DNA from: Acidobacteriota bacterium
GTDB lineage: Bacteria > Acidobacteriota > UBA6911 > RPQK01 > DATIPO01
DNA length: 52,019 bases
Direction of reading: 5' to 3'
NCBI GenBank assembly: GCA_035471785.1
Contig: DATIPQ010000114.1
Location: 1-52,019, forward strand
Below, piece by piece: positions 7,953 to 16,578 of the stretch. Position 1 is the stretch's first letter. Each line of letters begins with the position of its first letter. The translations under genes were made by a program, and so were the position numbers. The notes under the pieces were generated by a model that worked only from the letters and a program-made list of their open reading frames with translations, was not told the DNA's origin and ran no database searches.

Positions 7953-9068
7953 TTAGCGAGGGGGTTGGGGCAGACTCGCCGCCGCCTGGCCCCTGTTCAT
8001 AGGGTCCAGTCGGAGTGGATGTCGCCACAGGGAGGCAGGGCGCAAACTCCCGTCATCCGCCAAGTAGGGGGCAGTGGCCACGAAAACCCATCCTCCTGAA
8101 GCCCCCACGATCCTTCCGCCGTGAGGAACTGGCAGCCCTTCGGCAAGCACCAACCCTTCGCGACTGTAGAGGTTCAGGAACCAGTTTTCGGAGCTGAGGC
8201 CGCTACCCTTGCTCAGCGTAACGGCCAGCACGTCCTCCCGCGGCATGAACAAGTCCCCAACGTGGGCGCTGTGGCTGTCCCACCAATCCTTGTGGGCAGG
8301 CTTGTAGTCGAATGGAGAAAGATCGTCGGGAAAGTCCTTGAGCGCGGGCCGCCATTCGGAAGGCTCAGATTTGAGGACGCGCTGCAAGTTCAAATGGGCG
8401 TCGTAATGGTATATGGCGAACTCTTCGGGGTAAATGAAGTAGAAGCCCTCGCTCCCGCTCCCGCCGGCAAGACCTCCCGACTGCACGCGCTTCAGGAAGG
8501 TCCCAATATCCTCGTCACGGGGCCTGAAGGTACTCTCTATCAGCCGTCCCGTGCTGTCGAATCGGGACAAGTAGGAGGAGTCGGTGGGACAGAAAGCAAT
8601 GATGTCCCCGTCGGAGCCTGCCGGAAAGAACTCCGCCACGACGGATTCGACGCTGTAGCTGCTGGCCGTCTGATAGTCGGGCGCGGCAAAGCTCGTTACC
8701 ACCTTCCCATCGGTATCGAATGCCATCAGATTGTCGTTGGCGTCGAGGGCAATCGTGCGAAGACGGGAGAAGCCGCCTGGCGGAGCGATCTGGCGGATCA
8801 GTTGACCCGAGGGGTCGAGCATCACGATTCGATCGTTGCGGTAATCGTTCAAGAAGAGATTCGCCCGGCTGTCGAGCAGCACGTCCTTGACCACGATCTC
8901 GCGTTCCCAGGGTATTTCCAGGACCATTTGTTGCGCGGACCCGAAAACCTCGTCCCAGGAGGACACCGCGGGAGTCCCTGAGAAGGGCGTCGGGGGGATC
9001 TGTTCATGATCGCCGCAACCAACCAGGGAAAAGGCCAGCGTCAGGCCAACCAGAATGCTTCTCTTCAC
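7953..9068 (-). CDS. 6-bladed beta-propeller lipoprotein
   Basis: A 371-residue lipoprotein. Starting from GTG at 9068, the first residues MKRSILVGLTLAFSLVGC form a lipoprotein signal with Cys18 as the lipidated residue. The open frame continues 26 codons upstream, but this start gives the signal peptide. The mature part carries repeated beta-propeller strands (DVLLDSRANLFLNDYRNDRI, VMLDPSGQLIRQIAPPGGF, TIALDANDNLMAFDTDGKV), as in the 6-bladed/NHL-like propeller lipoproteins common in Bacteroidota and Acidobacteriota. In Bacteroidota such lipoproteins often neighbour small Cys-containing secreted peptides and thioredoxin-like proteins, the same arrangement seen here. It is third in a probable unit after the peptide and thioredoxin-like genes. 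The ligand is unknown. Confidence 0.85.
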   Translation of the reverse strand: MKRSILVGLTLAFSLVGCGDHEQIPPTPFSGTPAVSSWDEVFGSAQQMVLEIPWEREIVVKDVLLDSRANLFLNDYRNDRIVMLDPSGQLIRQIAPPGGFSRLRTIALDANDNLMAFDTDGKVVTSFAAPDYQTASSYSVESVVAEFFPAGSDGDIIAFCPTDSSYLSRFDSTGRLIESTFRPRDEDIGTFLKRVQSGGLAGGSGSEGFYFIYPEEFAIYHYDAHLNLQRVLKSEPSEWRPALKDFPDDLSPFDYKPAHKDWWDSHSAHVGDLFMPREDVLAVTLSKGSGLSSENWFLNLYSREGLVLAEGLPVPHGGRIVGASGGWVFVATAPYLADDGSLRPASLWRHPLRLDPMNRGQAAASLPQPPR

Positions 9069-9079
9069 GACTTCACCGC

Positions 9080-9742
9080 TCAAACGCTTGGCTGCTTGTT
9101 GAGGAGGCTTCGAAACCAACTCTCCAGATCCGGCATCCGCTTGCAATCAGGCTTGAAGCTGCTGGCAACGCGGAAATTACCGTCAATGAAGAGAAAGATG
9201 GGCTCGTCAATGTAACGGGCCTCGTGGACGAAGGGGAAGGTGCTTTCCAAGTGCCCGGCCTTGACGAATTCGAAGTGATAGTCGAGCTCTTTCGAATCGC
9301 GCAGGAGAGCGATGGTGGTGCGGGTTCCCTTGCCCGTCTCGCCGACAACGGCCACCAAGCCCAGTCCATGATCAATCAAGTCAGTCTGGTACTTCTTCAT
9401 CAGGACCAGCCCGTCCTCCAGACATTGCTGACAGACGGTAGGATTGAAGACGGTCACAACGGTGCCGCGAGGGGAAAACCTCTCTTGCGGAAAGGCAGAG
9501 GGGTCCTCGTAGATCAGATGGGATAGGGGATAACCCGCCAGCCTCTGCAAGCCCAGGTTGAATGATGTCATTGCCTCCAATTTGGTGAGGTTGAATTCAA
9601 GTTCTGAGTTGTCTCGGCGCAACTCCCTGTTTTGGCCCGCCACCCAAACAACGATGATAAGCGCGATAGCCGCGACGACCAAGGTGAGGCCCGAAGGCGC
9701 TTCCAGAGCTGCCTTCAACCGGCTCGGCATTTTTTGACTCAA
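9080..9742 (-). CDS. membrane-tethered thioredoxin-like protein (CQQC)
   Basis: A 220-residue protein with one N-terminal membrane anchor (LTLVVAAIALIIVVWVAG, about residues 19-36) and then a short coiled stretch. A periplasmic thioredoxin-like domain follows, containing TVVTVFNPTVCQQCLEDG with a CxxC pair near residue 108. The fold cues PIFLFIDGNFRV and SPRGTVVTVF match AhpC/TlpA-like redoxins, but the C-terminal cis-proline region is divergent. Two starts are possible: TTG at 9742 with AGAGG about seven bases upstream, or ATG at 9730 without one. TTG is preferred on that basis. The gene lies between the Cys-rich peptide and the propeller lipoprotein, so a role in forming, shuffling or reducing disulfides of the peptide is an attractive inference. 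Confidence 0.83.
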   Translation of the reverse strand: MSQKMPSRLKAALEAPSGLTLVVAAIALIIVVWVAGQNRELRRDNSELEFNLTKLEAMTSFNLGLQRLAGYPLSHLIYEDPSAFPQERFSPRGTVVTVFNPTVCQQCLEDGLVLMKKYQTDLIDHGLGLVAVVGETGKGTRTTIALLRDSKELDYHFEFVKAGHLESTFPFVHEARYIDEPIFLFIDGNFRVASSFKPDCKRMPDLESWFRSLLNKQPSV

Positions 9743-9762
9743 GACGCTACCTCTGACTCGTG

Positions 9763-9809
9763 GAAAAAGAGGGGCGGGGTCGGATTCTGCTGACAGAAGC
9801 CGCCCCGCC
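9763..9809 (-). terminator. intrinsic terminator directly behind the Cys-rich peptide gene
   Basis: Read on the minus strand, a GC-rich stem of about 15 pairs (arms 9809-9793 and 9789-9773, with one or two mismatches) is followed by CTCTTTTT at 9771-9763. It begins 16 bases after the peptide stop codon and ends before the thioredoxin-like start. It would end most peptide transcripts and let a minority read through into the two downstream genes, giving much more peptide mRNA than accessory mRNA. Confidence 0.8.
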
Positions 9810-9825
9810 TGCTTTGAATGGACCG

Positions 9826-10023
9826 CTACTGGACTTCGACTTCGCCCTTGCAGCAGGTGTAGGGGCCGTCCCCGATGCAGAAGTCCTCACTGCAGCCCGA
9901 GCCGCAACAGACTTCGTCCCAGACTCCGGCACTGACTTCCGCCGGCGCGACCATCGATTCCAGGCCGGCCAGCGTCATCGCCGCCAGCATCGCGAGAAGA
10001 AAGACCAGTCTCATCTTCTTCAT
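9826..10023 (-). CDS. six-cysteine secreted peptide precursor
   Basis: A 65-residue precursor. Residues 1-32 are a typical signal peptide: MKKMR, a hydrophobic core LVFLLAMLAAMTLAG, and VSA before the likely cleavage site. The mature product would be 33 residues starting GVWDE, with cysteines spaced CC-X3-C-X4-C-X7-CC and about seven acidic against one basic residue. The ATG at 10023 is fixed by the near-perfect ribosome binding site AAGGAGGT six bases upstream, far stronger than any other here; an in-frame ATG at 10056 lacks one. The gene has its own promoter-like region and a terminator, then the thioredoxin-like and propeller genes. I do not recognise the family. It is similar in size and context to NVEALA-type peptides of Bacteroidota but lacks that sequence motif. 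Confidence 0.8.
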   Translation of the reverse strand: MKKMRLVFLLAMLAAMTLAGLESMVAPAEVSAGVWDEVCCGSGCSEDFCIGDGPYTCCKGEVEVQ

Positions 10024-10065
10024 TCTAGACCTCCTTAGCAATTGGTTAAGGTTCAACTATCGATT

Positions 10066-10108
10066 TACCTACCATTAAAAAGAAGAAAAGTCAATAAAAA
10101 ATTGTCAA
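10066..10108 (-). promoter_or_regulatory. probable promoter of the Cys-rich peptide operon
   Basis: The AT-rich minus-strand segment upstream of the peptide gene contains TTGACT (10094-10089) followed after 17 bases by TAGGTA (10071-10066), leaving a leader of about 35 bases with the strong ribosome binding site. A second -35-like TTGACA is at 10108-10103, but no convincing -10 box lies at the right distance from it. The local A+T content is far higher than the surroundings, which supports promoter function. Confidence 0.45.
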
Positions 10109-10164
10109 ACTTGATTGCGCCCGTGATTGGATATTGCGTTTAAGGCTTGACTGAATTCTTCGCA

Positions 10165-10510
10165 TCAAGAGGACCCACCGCCTGCTTTCCTTATTCGCGA
10201 CGCAGCGCCGATGCGCAACGACGTCCCCACGACCTCGTCGCGCCCCCTGAGGTCGTTCTGCCAAAAGCGATGACTGATGAGCACCGCCCCGGGTACGCCG
10301 GGAACTTCGTCGGAGGCCTGCAGCCAGCGCCCCAGGGCGGGCTCGACTCCCAGCACCTGGGCGAACTGCCAGGAAACCATTTCCCCGATGACGTGACGAG
10401 GGCCCTGGGGCAAATGGATGGTCTCAGGGTAGGCAATGTGGGCGGCCACCTCGAGAGTCCCTTCCAGCCGTTCACGGAAGAGTTCGTAGCAGCGATGCCC
10501 CGAACTGGCC
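10165..10510 (-). pseudogene. ADOP permease fragment (MacB periplasmic domain)
   Basis: On the minus strand, about 110 codons encode a piece of a MacB_PCD domain. It runs from CYELFRERLEGTLEVAAHI through VIGEMVSWQFAQVLGVEPAL and ALGRWLQASDEVPG to AVLISHRFWQNDLRG, then loses similarity before a stop. The same region is recognisable in the intact permeases at 10521 and 13198 (IVNWQVLKALRAQPLLGR, ALLSYGFWQEHFGG). Neither the N-terminal membrane segment nor any FtsX part is present, so it cannot work as a permease. It lies just downstream of the tandem permeases and looks like the remnant of a third copy, deleted up to the peptide promoter. Confidence 0.78.
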
Positions 10511-10520
10511 GCTGGGATCT

Positions 10521-13205
10521 TTATTCACAGCGCAAGGCCTCCATGGGATCGGTACGCGAGGCGCGGCGGGCGGGGAGGTAGGCGGCCAGGAAAGCGGCCA
10601 CAAAGAGCAGCAGCAGGGCGGCGGCGTAGGAGAAGCGGTCGTGGACGCTGAGTTGGTGCAAGTAGCTTTCCAGCAACTGCGAGGTGGCCAGCGCTCCGGC
10701 CAGGCCCAGGAGGAGGCCGGCGGCCGTGAGCAGCAGCCCGCGGCGCACCACCCAGGAGAGGACCTGCAGGCGGCGCGCGCCCAGCGCCATGCGGACGCCG
10801 ATCTCGCGGGTCCGCTGCGCCACTCCGTAGGCCACCACGCCGTAGACGCCGATGACCGCCAGCAGCAAGGCGGTGATGCCGAACGCGCCCAGCAGCAGGG
10901 TGCGGAAGCGGGCGTTGGCCGTGCGTCCGCGCAGTTCGTCCTGCAGGGTGGGCAGTCCTACCAGGGGAATCCCCGGGTCGAGCGAGTGAACCAGATTGCG
11001 CACCTCGGAGGCCAAATGGGCGGCGTGTCCGGGCGAGGTACGGGCAAGGATGTCGGGGAAGGCCTGCTCGGGATGCTGGGCCAGCGGTTCGAAAACCATG
11101 GGACGCAGCGGCCCGGTCAGTTCGTAGAGGCGGAGGTCGGGGACAACTCCCACGATTTCGACCCGGCGGGGAGGCCGGCCGACCAGCAGGTGCTGCCCCA
11201 CAGCGTCCTCGCCGAACAGCCGCCGTGCCAGCGTTTCGTTGACCACCGCCGCCGGGGGCGCTCCCGGACGGTCGCGGCTGTCCAGCAGGCGTCCCTGCAA
11301 GGCCCCGATACCCAGCACGGCAAAGAAGTTTTCGTCCACCACTTGCAGGTCGACGGTCTCGCCCTCGCTCTCCAGGTTGCCTCCCTGCGGCCAGGCCTGA
11401 TTGGACATGCGCACACCTCCGAAAGGCACTCCGGCGCTCATGCTGGCCGCCTCCACCAGAGGCAAACCCCGGACGCGCTGCAAAAGGTCGGCATAGAACT
11501 GCCGCATCGACTCGGGTTGGCGGTATCGGGCGAGAGGCGGCGAAGGCCTGATCATCAGCAGGTCGGCCGTTTCGAATCCCACCTCGGTGGAGGCCAATCG
11601 CTGCAGGCTGCGCAAGAGCAGTCCGGCGTTGACCAGCAACACGGCTGCCAGGGCGATCTGAGCCACAACCAGCGCCGCCCGAAGGCGGTGATGACGCAGG
11701 CTCCCGGCTGTCCCGCGGGACCCTTCCTGCAACCCGCCGCTGAGATCGGGACGGGAGGAGCGCAGGGCCGGAAGAATGCCGATGAGCAATCCCACCAGCA
11801 GCGACAGCGCTCCGGCAAAGAAAAAGGCCACCGCGTCCATGCCCAGCAGGTGGCTGCGGGGGACGAAGTCGGAGGCCATGGAGTGGACGGCGGAACTGAC
11901 CATGAAGGCCACGGCCATTCCGCCAGCCCCGCCCAAGAGTCCCAGCAGAGTGGTTTCGCTGAGCATCTGGGCCAGCAAGCGCCCGCGTCCCGCACCCAGC
12001 GCGCTGCGCAGGGCCATTTCGCGTTCCCGTCCGGCCATGCGGCTGAGCAGCAGGTTGGCCACGTTGATGCAGGCGATCAGGAGTACGGCCGCTACGGCCG
12101 AAAGGAAGAGCCACAACTGGGGACGCACTTCGCCCACCAGGGTCTCCATCAGGCTCACCGGACGCACGGCCAACTCGTCGGTCCCGCCGTCATTTCCCTT
12201 CGACACCTGCAAGCGCAAGGCCTCGAAGTGAGCCCAGGCCTGCTCCCGGGTCCACTCCTCCTTGAGGCGTCCCAGGGTGCGCAGCCAGTTGATGTTGGGG
12301 GTACGCGGACGTCCTGCCATGGAGACCCAGAGGCGCGGACCCCGGTCGGGAAAGAGAAAGTCGCGTTCCATCACGCCCACGATGGTGTAAGGTATCTCCT
12401 CCACGCGCAGAATCTTGCCCACGACCTGGGCGTCGCCGCCGAAATGCTCCTGCCAGAATCCATAGCTGAGCAAGGCCACCCGGGCAGCGTCGCTATGATC
12501 GTCCCGAGCGTTGAAGGAGCGTCCCAACAAAGGCTGGGCGCGCAAGGCCTTCAAGACCTGCCAGTTGACGATGCCGGTCAACAGTCTGTGAGCCCCGCCT
12601 TCCACCTCCACGGTCTGCGAGTTGACGGCCCAGCATCCGAAATCCTCCAGGGCCTCCTGGGCTTCGCCCATCCTCTGGCAGAGAGGATAGGAAACGACTT
12701 CACGCAAGCGCTGCCGGTCTGGCTGGTAAGCCCGCAACTGCACCAGCCGGTCGGCCTGCGGGTAAGGCAGTGGACGCAGCAATACGTCGTTGACCATCGA
12801 GAAGACCGCGGTGGTCGCGCCGATACCCAGAGCCAGCGTGGCCACGGCGGCCAGCGTCCAGCCGGGACGGCGGACGAGGTTGCGCAGAGCGTAGGCGAAG
12901 TCTTGGTGAAGTTGGTCCAACATATTGTGTCTTCCTGGGGAGTGTCGGCGGTTTGAAGGGGAAACGGCGGGAAATCGCCGCCAGCCAAGCCGCAGACGCA
13001 GTCCGCCGCTCAGCGCGTCGCTCGAGGACGACAGCAGAAAGCCCGCCTTGTGCCTTCCCCTGGTCTGCGCGAGATCATGGAGGAGCAAACGCAAGTACTC
13101 GTCGCCGCAACGCTCTCTGAAGCTGGGCGGATAGCAGGCCAGCAGCAAACGCAGATAAAGCCGCAGCAGAAGCCCCCCGCCCGAGCCGTTCACCCCTTTA
13201 CTCAC
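10521..13205 (-). CDS. ADOP-type permease with N-terminal prefix domain (tandem copy 2)
   Basis: An 894-residue two-module permease. Residues 1-95 are a charged cytoplasmic prefix (LLLRLYLRLLLACYPPSFRE, RCGDEYLRLLLHDLAQTRG) typical of the permease prefix domain in PadR-linked ADOPs. A second internal start-like segment, MLDQLHQDFAYALRNLVRRP, introduces the first membrane helix. Two periplasmic MacB_PCD domains and two FtsX blocks follow, with coupling loops REREMALRSALGAGRGRLLA and RTREIGVRMALGARRLQVLS. The ending is PARRASRTDPMEALRCE. The GTG start at 13205 overlaps the upstream gene by eight bases, so translation is coupled. It is clearly paralogous to the 13198 gene along its whole length, indicating tandem duplication. 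No ATPase is encoded nearby. Confidence 0.94.
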   Translation of the reverse strand: MSKGVNGSGGGLLLRLYLRLLLACYPPSFRERCGDEYLRLLLHDLAQTRGRHKAGFLLSSSSDALSGGLRLRLGWRRFPAVSPSNRRHSPGRHNMLDQLHQDFAYALRNLVRRPGWTLAAVATLALGIGATTAVFSMVNDVLLRPLPYPQADRLVQLRAYQPDRQRLREVVSYPLCQRMGEAQEALEDFGCWAVNSQTVEVEGGAHRLLTGIVNWQVLKALRAQPLLGRSFNARDDHSDAARVALLSYGFWQEHFGGDAQVVGKILRVEEIPYTIVGVMERDFLFPDRGPRLWVSMAGRPRTPNINWLRTLGRLKEEWTREQAWAHFEALRLQVSKGNDGGTDELAVRPVSLMETLVGEVRPQLWLFLSAVAAVLLIACINVANLLLSRMAGREREMALRSALGAGRGRLLAQMLSETTLLGLLGGAGGMAVAFMVSSAVHSMASDFVPRSHLLGMDAVAFFFAGALSLLVGLLIGILPALRSSRPDLSGGLQEGSRGTAGSLRHHRLRAALVVAQIALAAVLLVNAGLLLRSLQRLASTEVGFETADLLMIRPSPPLARYRQPESMRQFYADLLQRVRGLPLVEAASMSAGVPFGGVRMSNQAWPQGGNLESEGETVDLQVVDENFFAVLGIGALQGRLLDSRDRPGAPPAAVVNETLARRLFGEDAVGQHLLVGRPPRRVEIVGVVPDLRLYELTGPLRPMVFEPLAQHPEQAFPDILARTSPGHAAHLASEVRNLVHSLDPGIPLVGLPTLQDELRGRTANARFRTLLLGAFGITALLLAVIGVYGVVAYGVAQRTREIGVRMALGARRLQVLSWVVRRGLLLTAAGLLLGLAGALATSQLLESYLHQLSVHDRFSYAAALLLLFVAAFLAAYLPARRASRTDPMEALRCE

Positions 13206-15921
13206 AACGCAGGGCCTCCATGGGATCGGTGCGGGAGGCGCGGCGGGCGGGCAAGAAGGCTGCCAGCAGGGCGGCCAGAAAGAGCACCGAGCCAGCCGCC
13301 GCGTAGGTGAACTGGTCGTGAGTGCTCAGTTGATGGAGGTAGCTCTCCAAAAGGTGCGAGGTGGCGAGTGCGCCGCCCAAGCCCAGCGCCAAGCCCAGCG
13401 AGGTCAGCAGGAGCCCGCGGCGAATGACCCAGGTCAAGATCTGTCCCCGGCGGGCGCCCAAGGCCATGCGGACGCCGATTTCCTGGATGCGGCGGGTGAC
13501 GCCGTAGGCCATCACGCCATAGACTCCGATGACCGCCAGCAACAAGGCCGTGATGCCGAATGCGCTCAGCAGCAGGGTGCGGAAGCGGGCGTTGGAAAGG
13601 CGTCCGCTGAGGTGCTCGTCGACGGTGGCGCGTCCCATCATGGGGACGGCGGCATCGACCGATTGCAGCGTTTCGCGCACTTGAGGAACCAGGGCTGAAG
13701 CCGCGCCAGGAACCGCCCGCACAAGCATGCCCGAGTATTGCAGCGACATTCTGTTCTGCAAGGCCGACTCGTAAACCATGGGGCGGATTTCCCGCGTCAG
13801 TCGGTAAAGCTTGGCGTCAGGCACCACCCCGACGATTTCCACTTCCCGGCTGCGCTCGTAGGATCCCAACGTAAAACGTTGTCCCACCGCCTGGCCTGGA
13901 GGAAACAAGTGGCGTGCAAAAGCCTCGTTGACCACCACTACGACAGGCGCTCCCTGCCGGTCCCGCGGCGTCAGCAGCCTTCCCTGAAGCGGACTCAGGC
14001 CCAGCACCGGAAAGAACTCCGGACTGACCACCTGGACGTCAACCAGGGCGTCTTCTTCCTCGGGCGGGGTGCCTTCTAAACGGACGCCCTCGCCGATATG
14101 CCCTCCGGCAAACGGCAGCGTGGCGGCCATGGCCACCGACTCTACGCCCGGCAAGGCCTCCAGGCGCGACATGGTCTGGCGGAAGAACTCCACGGCGGCC
14201 TCCTCTTCACGATAGCGCGCCATGGGAAGGGCGGGTTGAACGGTGATCAGGTCGGCCGTCTTGAATCCTACATCGGTCGAGGCCAGGCGCTGGAAGCTGC
14301 GCACCAGCAGTCCGGCGTTGATCAGCAGCGTCATGGCCAGGGCCACCTGGGCCACCACGAGTCCGGCGCGCAGGCGGTGGTGACGGCGGCTGCCCGCGCT
14401 GCCGCGGGCCGACTCGCGCAATCCGTCGGCCAAGTCGGGACGCGACGCGCGCAAGGCTGGCAGAAGGCCGATCAGCATTCCCACCAGCAGCGAGAGCGCG
14501 GCGGCGAAGAGCAGAGCCGTTTTGTCGAGTCCCAGCAGGTGAGAACGGGGGACATAGGCCGCCGCCATCGAGCGCAAGGTGGAGCTGAGCACCAGGGCCA
14601 GAACCAGGCCCGCCGCTCCGCCCAACAGCGCCAGCAGGGTCGACTCCGAGAGCATCTGGGTCAGCAGCCTGCGCCGCCCGGCTCCCAAAGCGCTGCGCAG
14701 GGCCATCTCGCGGGTGCGTCCGGCCATGCGGCTGAGCAGCAGGTTGGCCACGTTGATGGAGGCGATCAACAACACCGCCGCCACCGCCGCAAGGAAGATC
14801 CACAACTGGGGACGCACCTCCCCCACCAGCGTCTCCAGCAGAGTGAAGTGGCGGATGGCGATCTCTCCCGTTTCACCCGGGGCGCCCGTGGGGACTTGCA
14901 GGCGCAGTGCGTCGAAATGGGCAGCGGCTTTCTCGGGCGTCCAGTCAGGCTTGAGGCGTCCCAGGGTGCTCAGATAGTGGCTCTGCTCGGTGCGCGGCAA
15001 GCCGGCCAGGGAAATCCAGTAGCGGGGCCCCTCGTCGGGAAAGACGAATCCCCCGGGCATCACGCCGACAACGGTGAAGGGACGTTCAGCCAAGCGGATG
15101 GTCCGCCCAATGACATCGTCAGAGGCGCCAAACCTCTCCTGCCACAGTCCGAAGCTGAGCAACATCACCCGCGGGGCGTCGGGCGCGTCGTCCTCAGGAC
15201 CGAAGGCGCGCCCCCTCAGCGGCGGCACCTGCAAAGCCTCCATGACTTCCCAGGAGGCGATGCCTCCGCTGATGCGCTCGGCACCCTGGTCGATCTCCAG
15301 GGTCTGGGTGGTGGTGGTGTAGCAACCGAAGTCCTCAAGGGCCTGCTGAGCCTCGCCCATCATCCGGCACACCGGGTAGGACACCGATCCCCTCAGACGA
15401 TTGCCTTCGGTGATGTAGGCCCGCAACTCCACCAACCGCTCGGCCTCAGGATAAGGCAGCGGACGCAGCAGCACGTCGTTGACCAGCGAGAAGACCGAAG
15501 TCGTGGCGCCGATGCCGAGGGCTAAAGTGGCCACGGCGGCCAGCGTCCAACCGGGACGGCGGATGAGGTTGCGGAAAGCGTAAGCGAAGTCTTGGCGGAG
15601 CTGATCAAGCATATTGTCGGGTCCTCGATGAGAAGAAAAAGGGGGAACGGAGAGGCGGCCCTTGCCGCATGTTCGTCGAGACTGGCCCGGGCGCTGAGAA
15701 AGAAAACGGAGGCGAAAGGCCCCCGCCAGCGCGTCGCCCAAGCCGGCCGCCAGCAGCAGGCTTTTGCGGGCGCCGGAGGCCTGGGCCAGATCGAGGCACA
15801 GCAGCCGCGACAACTCCTCTCCATAACGCCGGCGGAATCGGGGCGGATAAAGGGCCAGCACCAGCCGCAGATAGAGCCTCAAGAGAAACCCGCGGCCGGC
15901 TGCCTGGTTGCGATGAACCAT
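13198..15921 (-). CDS. ADOP-type permease with N-terminal prefix domain (tandem copy 1)
   Basis: A 907-residue permease with the same architecture as its downstream paralogue: prefix domain (RLYLRLVLALYPPRFRRRYG), then MLDQLRQDFAYAFRNLIRRP leading into the first helix, and two MacB_PCD/FtsX modules. The coupling loops are RTREMALRSALGAGRRRLLT and RIQEIGVRMALGARRGQILT. The ending PARRASRTDPMEALRCE is identical to that of the neighbour. The ATG at 15921 shares its first base with the padR stop codon (TGATG), so padR and both permeases are one transcription unit. The PadR repressor probably controls it in response to a small toxic compound, which is the usual PadR theme; the ligand here is unknown. 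Confidence 0.94.
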   Translation of the reverse strand: MVHRNQAAGRGFLLRLYLRLVLALYPPRFRRRYGEELSRLLCLDLAQASGARKSLLLAAGLGDALAGAFRLRFLSQRPGQSRRTCGKGRLSVPPFSSHRGPDNMLDQLRQDFAYAFRNLIRRPGWTLAAVATLALGIGATTSVFSLVNDVLLRPLPYPEAERLVELRAYITEGNRLRGSVSYPVCRMMGEAQQALEDFGCYTTTTQTLEIDQGAERISGGIASWEVMEALQVPPLRGRAFGPEDDAPDAPRVMLLSFGLWQERFGASDDVIGRTIRLAERPFTVVGVMPGGFVFPDEGPRYWISLAGLPRTEQSHYLSTLGRLKPDWTPEKAAAHFDALRLQVPTGAPGETGEIAIRHFTLLETLVGEVRPQLWIFLAAVAAVLLIASINVANLLLSRMAGRTREMALRSALGAGRRRLLTQMLSESTLLALLGGAAGLVLALVLSSTLRSMAAAYVPRSHLLGLDKTALLFAAALSLLVGMLIGLLPALRASRPDLADGLRESARGSAGSRRHHRLRAGLVVAQVALAMTLLINAGLLVRSFQRLASTDVGFKTADLITVQPALPMARYREEEAAVEFFRQTMSRLEALPGVESVAMAATLPFAGGHIGEGVRLEGTPPEEEDALVDVQVVSPEFFPVLGLSPLQGRLLTPRDRQGAPVVVVVNEAFARHLFPPGQAVGQRFTLGSYERSREVEIVGVVPDAKLYRLTREIRPMVYESALQNRMSLQYSGMLVRAVPGAASALVPQVRETLQSVDAAVPMMGRATVDEHLSGRLSNARFRTLLLSAFGITALLLAVIGVYGVMAYGVTRRIQEIGVRMALGARRGQILTWVIRRGLLLTSLGLALGLGGALATSHLLESYLHQLSTHDQFTYAAAGSVLFLAALLAAFLPARRASRTDPMEALRCE

Positions 15922-16334
15922 CAAGAACCCTCGCCTTCGGTTGAAAGATCGCGGCTCTTGGCGTAGGAGAGGATGGCGTCCAGCCGCCGCATCTCGGCCC
16001 GCAGCACCTGACGTCCGAAGCCGGTGATGCGGTAATAGCGCCAGCGGGAAGTGGCCTCCTGGTCGGGAGGAGGGTCGTCGAGTTCGCGGATGAGTCCGTC
16101 GCGGTCGAGACGGTGAAGGGCCTCGTAGAGCGTCCCGGCCCGCATGCGGACCTGGCCCGAGGTCCGCTCCTCTATCGACTTGCGGATACCCAATCCGTGA
16201 GCCTGGCCCTCCAGCAGAGCCAGCAGGATATTGAGCGCCGCCTGGGGCAGGGGCAGGAAGGCATCGGGATTGCCGTCGGTCTGATTCTTGACTGCTTTGG
16301 TCATGCTCTGAACCTCATGAGCAGGCCGTCTCAT
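15921..16334 (-). CDS. PadR-family transcriptional regulator
   Basis: A 137-residue PadR-like winged-helix repressor. Key sequence is LPQAALNILLALLEGQAHGLGI, then VRMRAGTLYEALHRLDRDGL (the recognition helix and wing) and WRYYRITGFGRQVLRAEMRR before the C-terminal dimerisation helix. Two starts are possible: ATG at 16334 with GGAGGAG ten bases upstream, or ATG at 16304 with GAGG eight bases upstream. The shorter form is closer to the usual family start (TKAVKN then the helix), so the N-terminus may be ten residues shorter. It is first in the operon with two ADOP permeases and is divergent from the respiratory operon at 16658. Confidence 0.92.
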   Translation of the reverse strand: MRRPAHEVQSMTKAVKNQTDGNPDAFLPLPQAALNILLALLEGQAHGLGIRKSIEERTSGQVRMRAGTLYEALHRLDRDGLIRELDDPPPDQEATSRWRYYRITGFGRQVLRAEMRRLDAILSYAKSRDLSTEGEGS

Positions 16335-16380
16335 TCAGTTTTCTCTCCTCCAGGCACCGGAGCTTCGAAACGGCCATGCT

Positions 16381-16420
16381 ACGGTCAGCGATTATCGGCA
16401 ACCGTACAATGCTGTGTCAA
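16381..16420 (-). promoter_or_regulatory. padR-permease promoter with inverted repeat
   Basis: On the minus strand TTGACA (16420-16415) is followed after 18 bases by GATAAT (16396-16391), a strong sigma-70-type promoter. The -10 box lies inside an inverted repeat, ACGGT at 16381-16385 and ACCGT at 16401-16405, whose centre is on the -10 region. This is a reasonable autorepression site for PadR. The 323-base divergent gap 16335-16657 holds only this, the opposite promoter at 16579 and a weak hairpin near 16480-16502 (AGAGGC/GCCTCT). Confidence 0.6.
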
Positions 16421-16578
16421 GGACTTTCTTATCGGGGGTTTAGACGGGGGCCGAGGGTCAACAGTTTGCCTTATTTGGAGAGGCGGCAAAAACGGCCTCT
16501 GAAAGCCCATCTAAACGTAGACAGAATCAAGACATTGAGGGCCTTCTCAAGAGGGGGCCGAAGGGTTGTCTCCGAACC

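Noticed and set aside
10641-12956. A 771-codon open frame on the plus strand opposite the ADOP permease
   Set aside because: Its composition is Gln/His/Gly-rich with no domain pattern, and it mirrors the high-GC codon positions of the real minus-strand gene.
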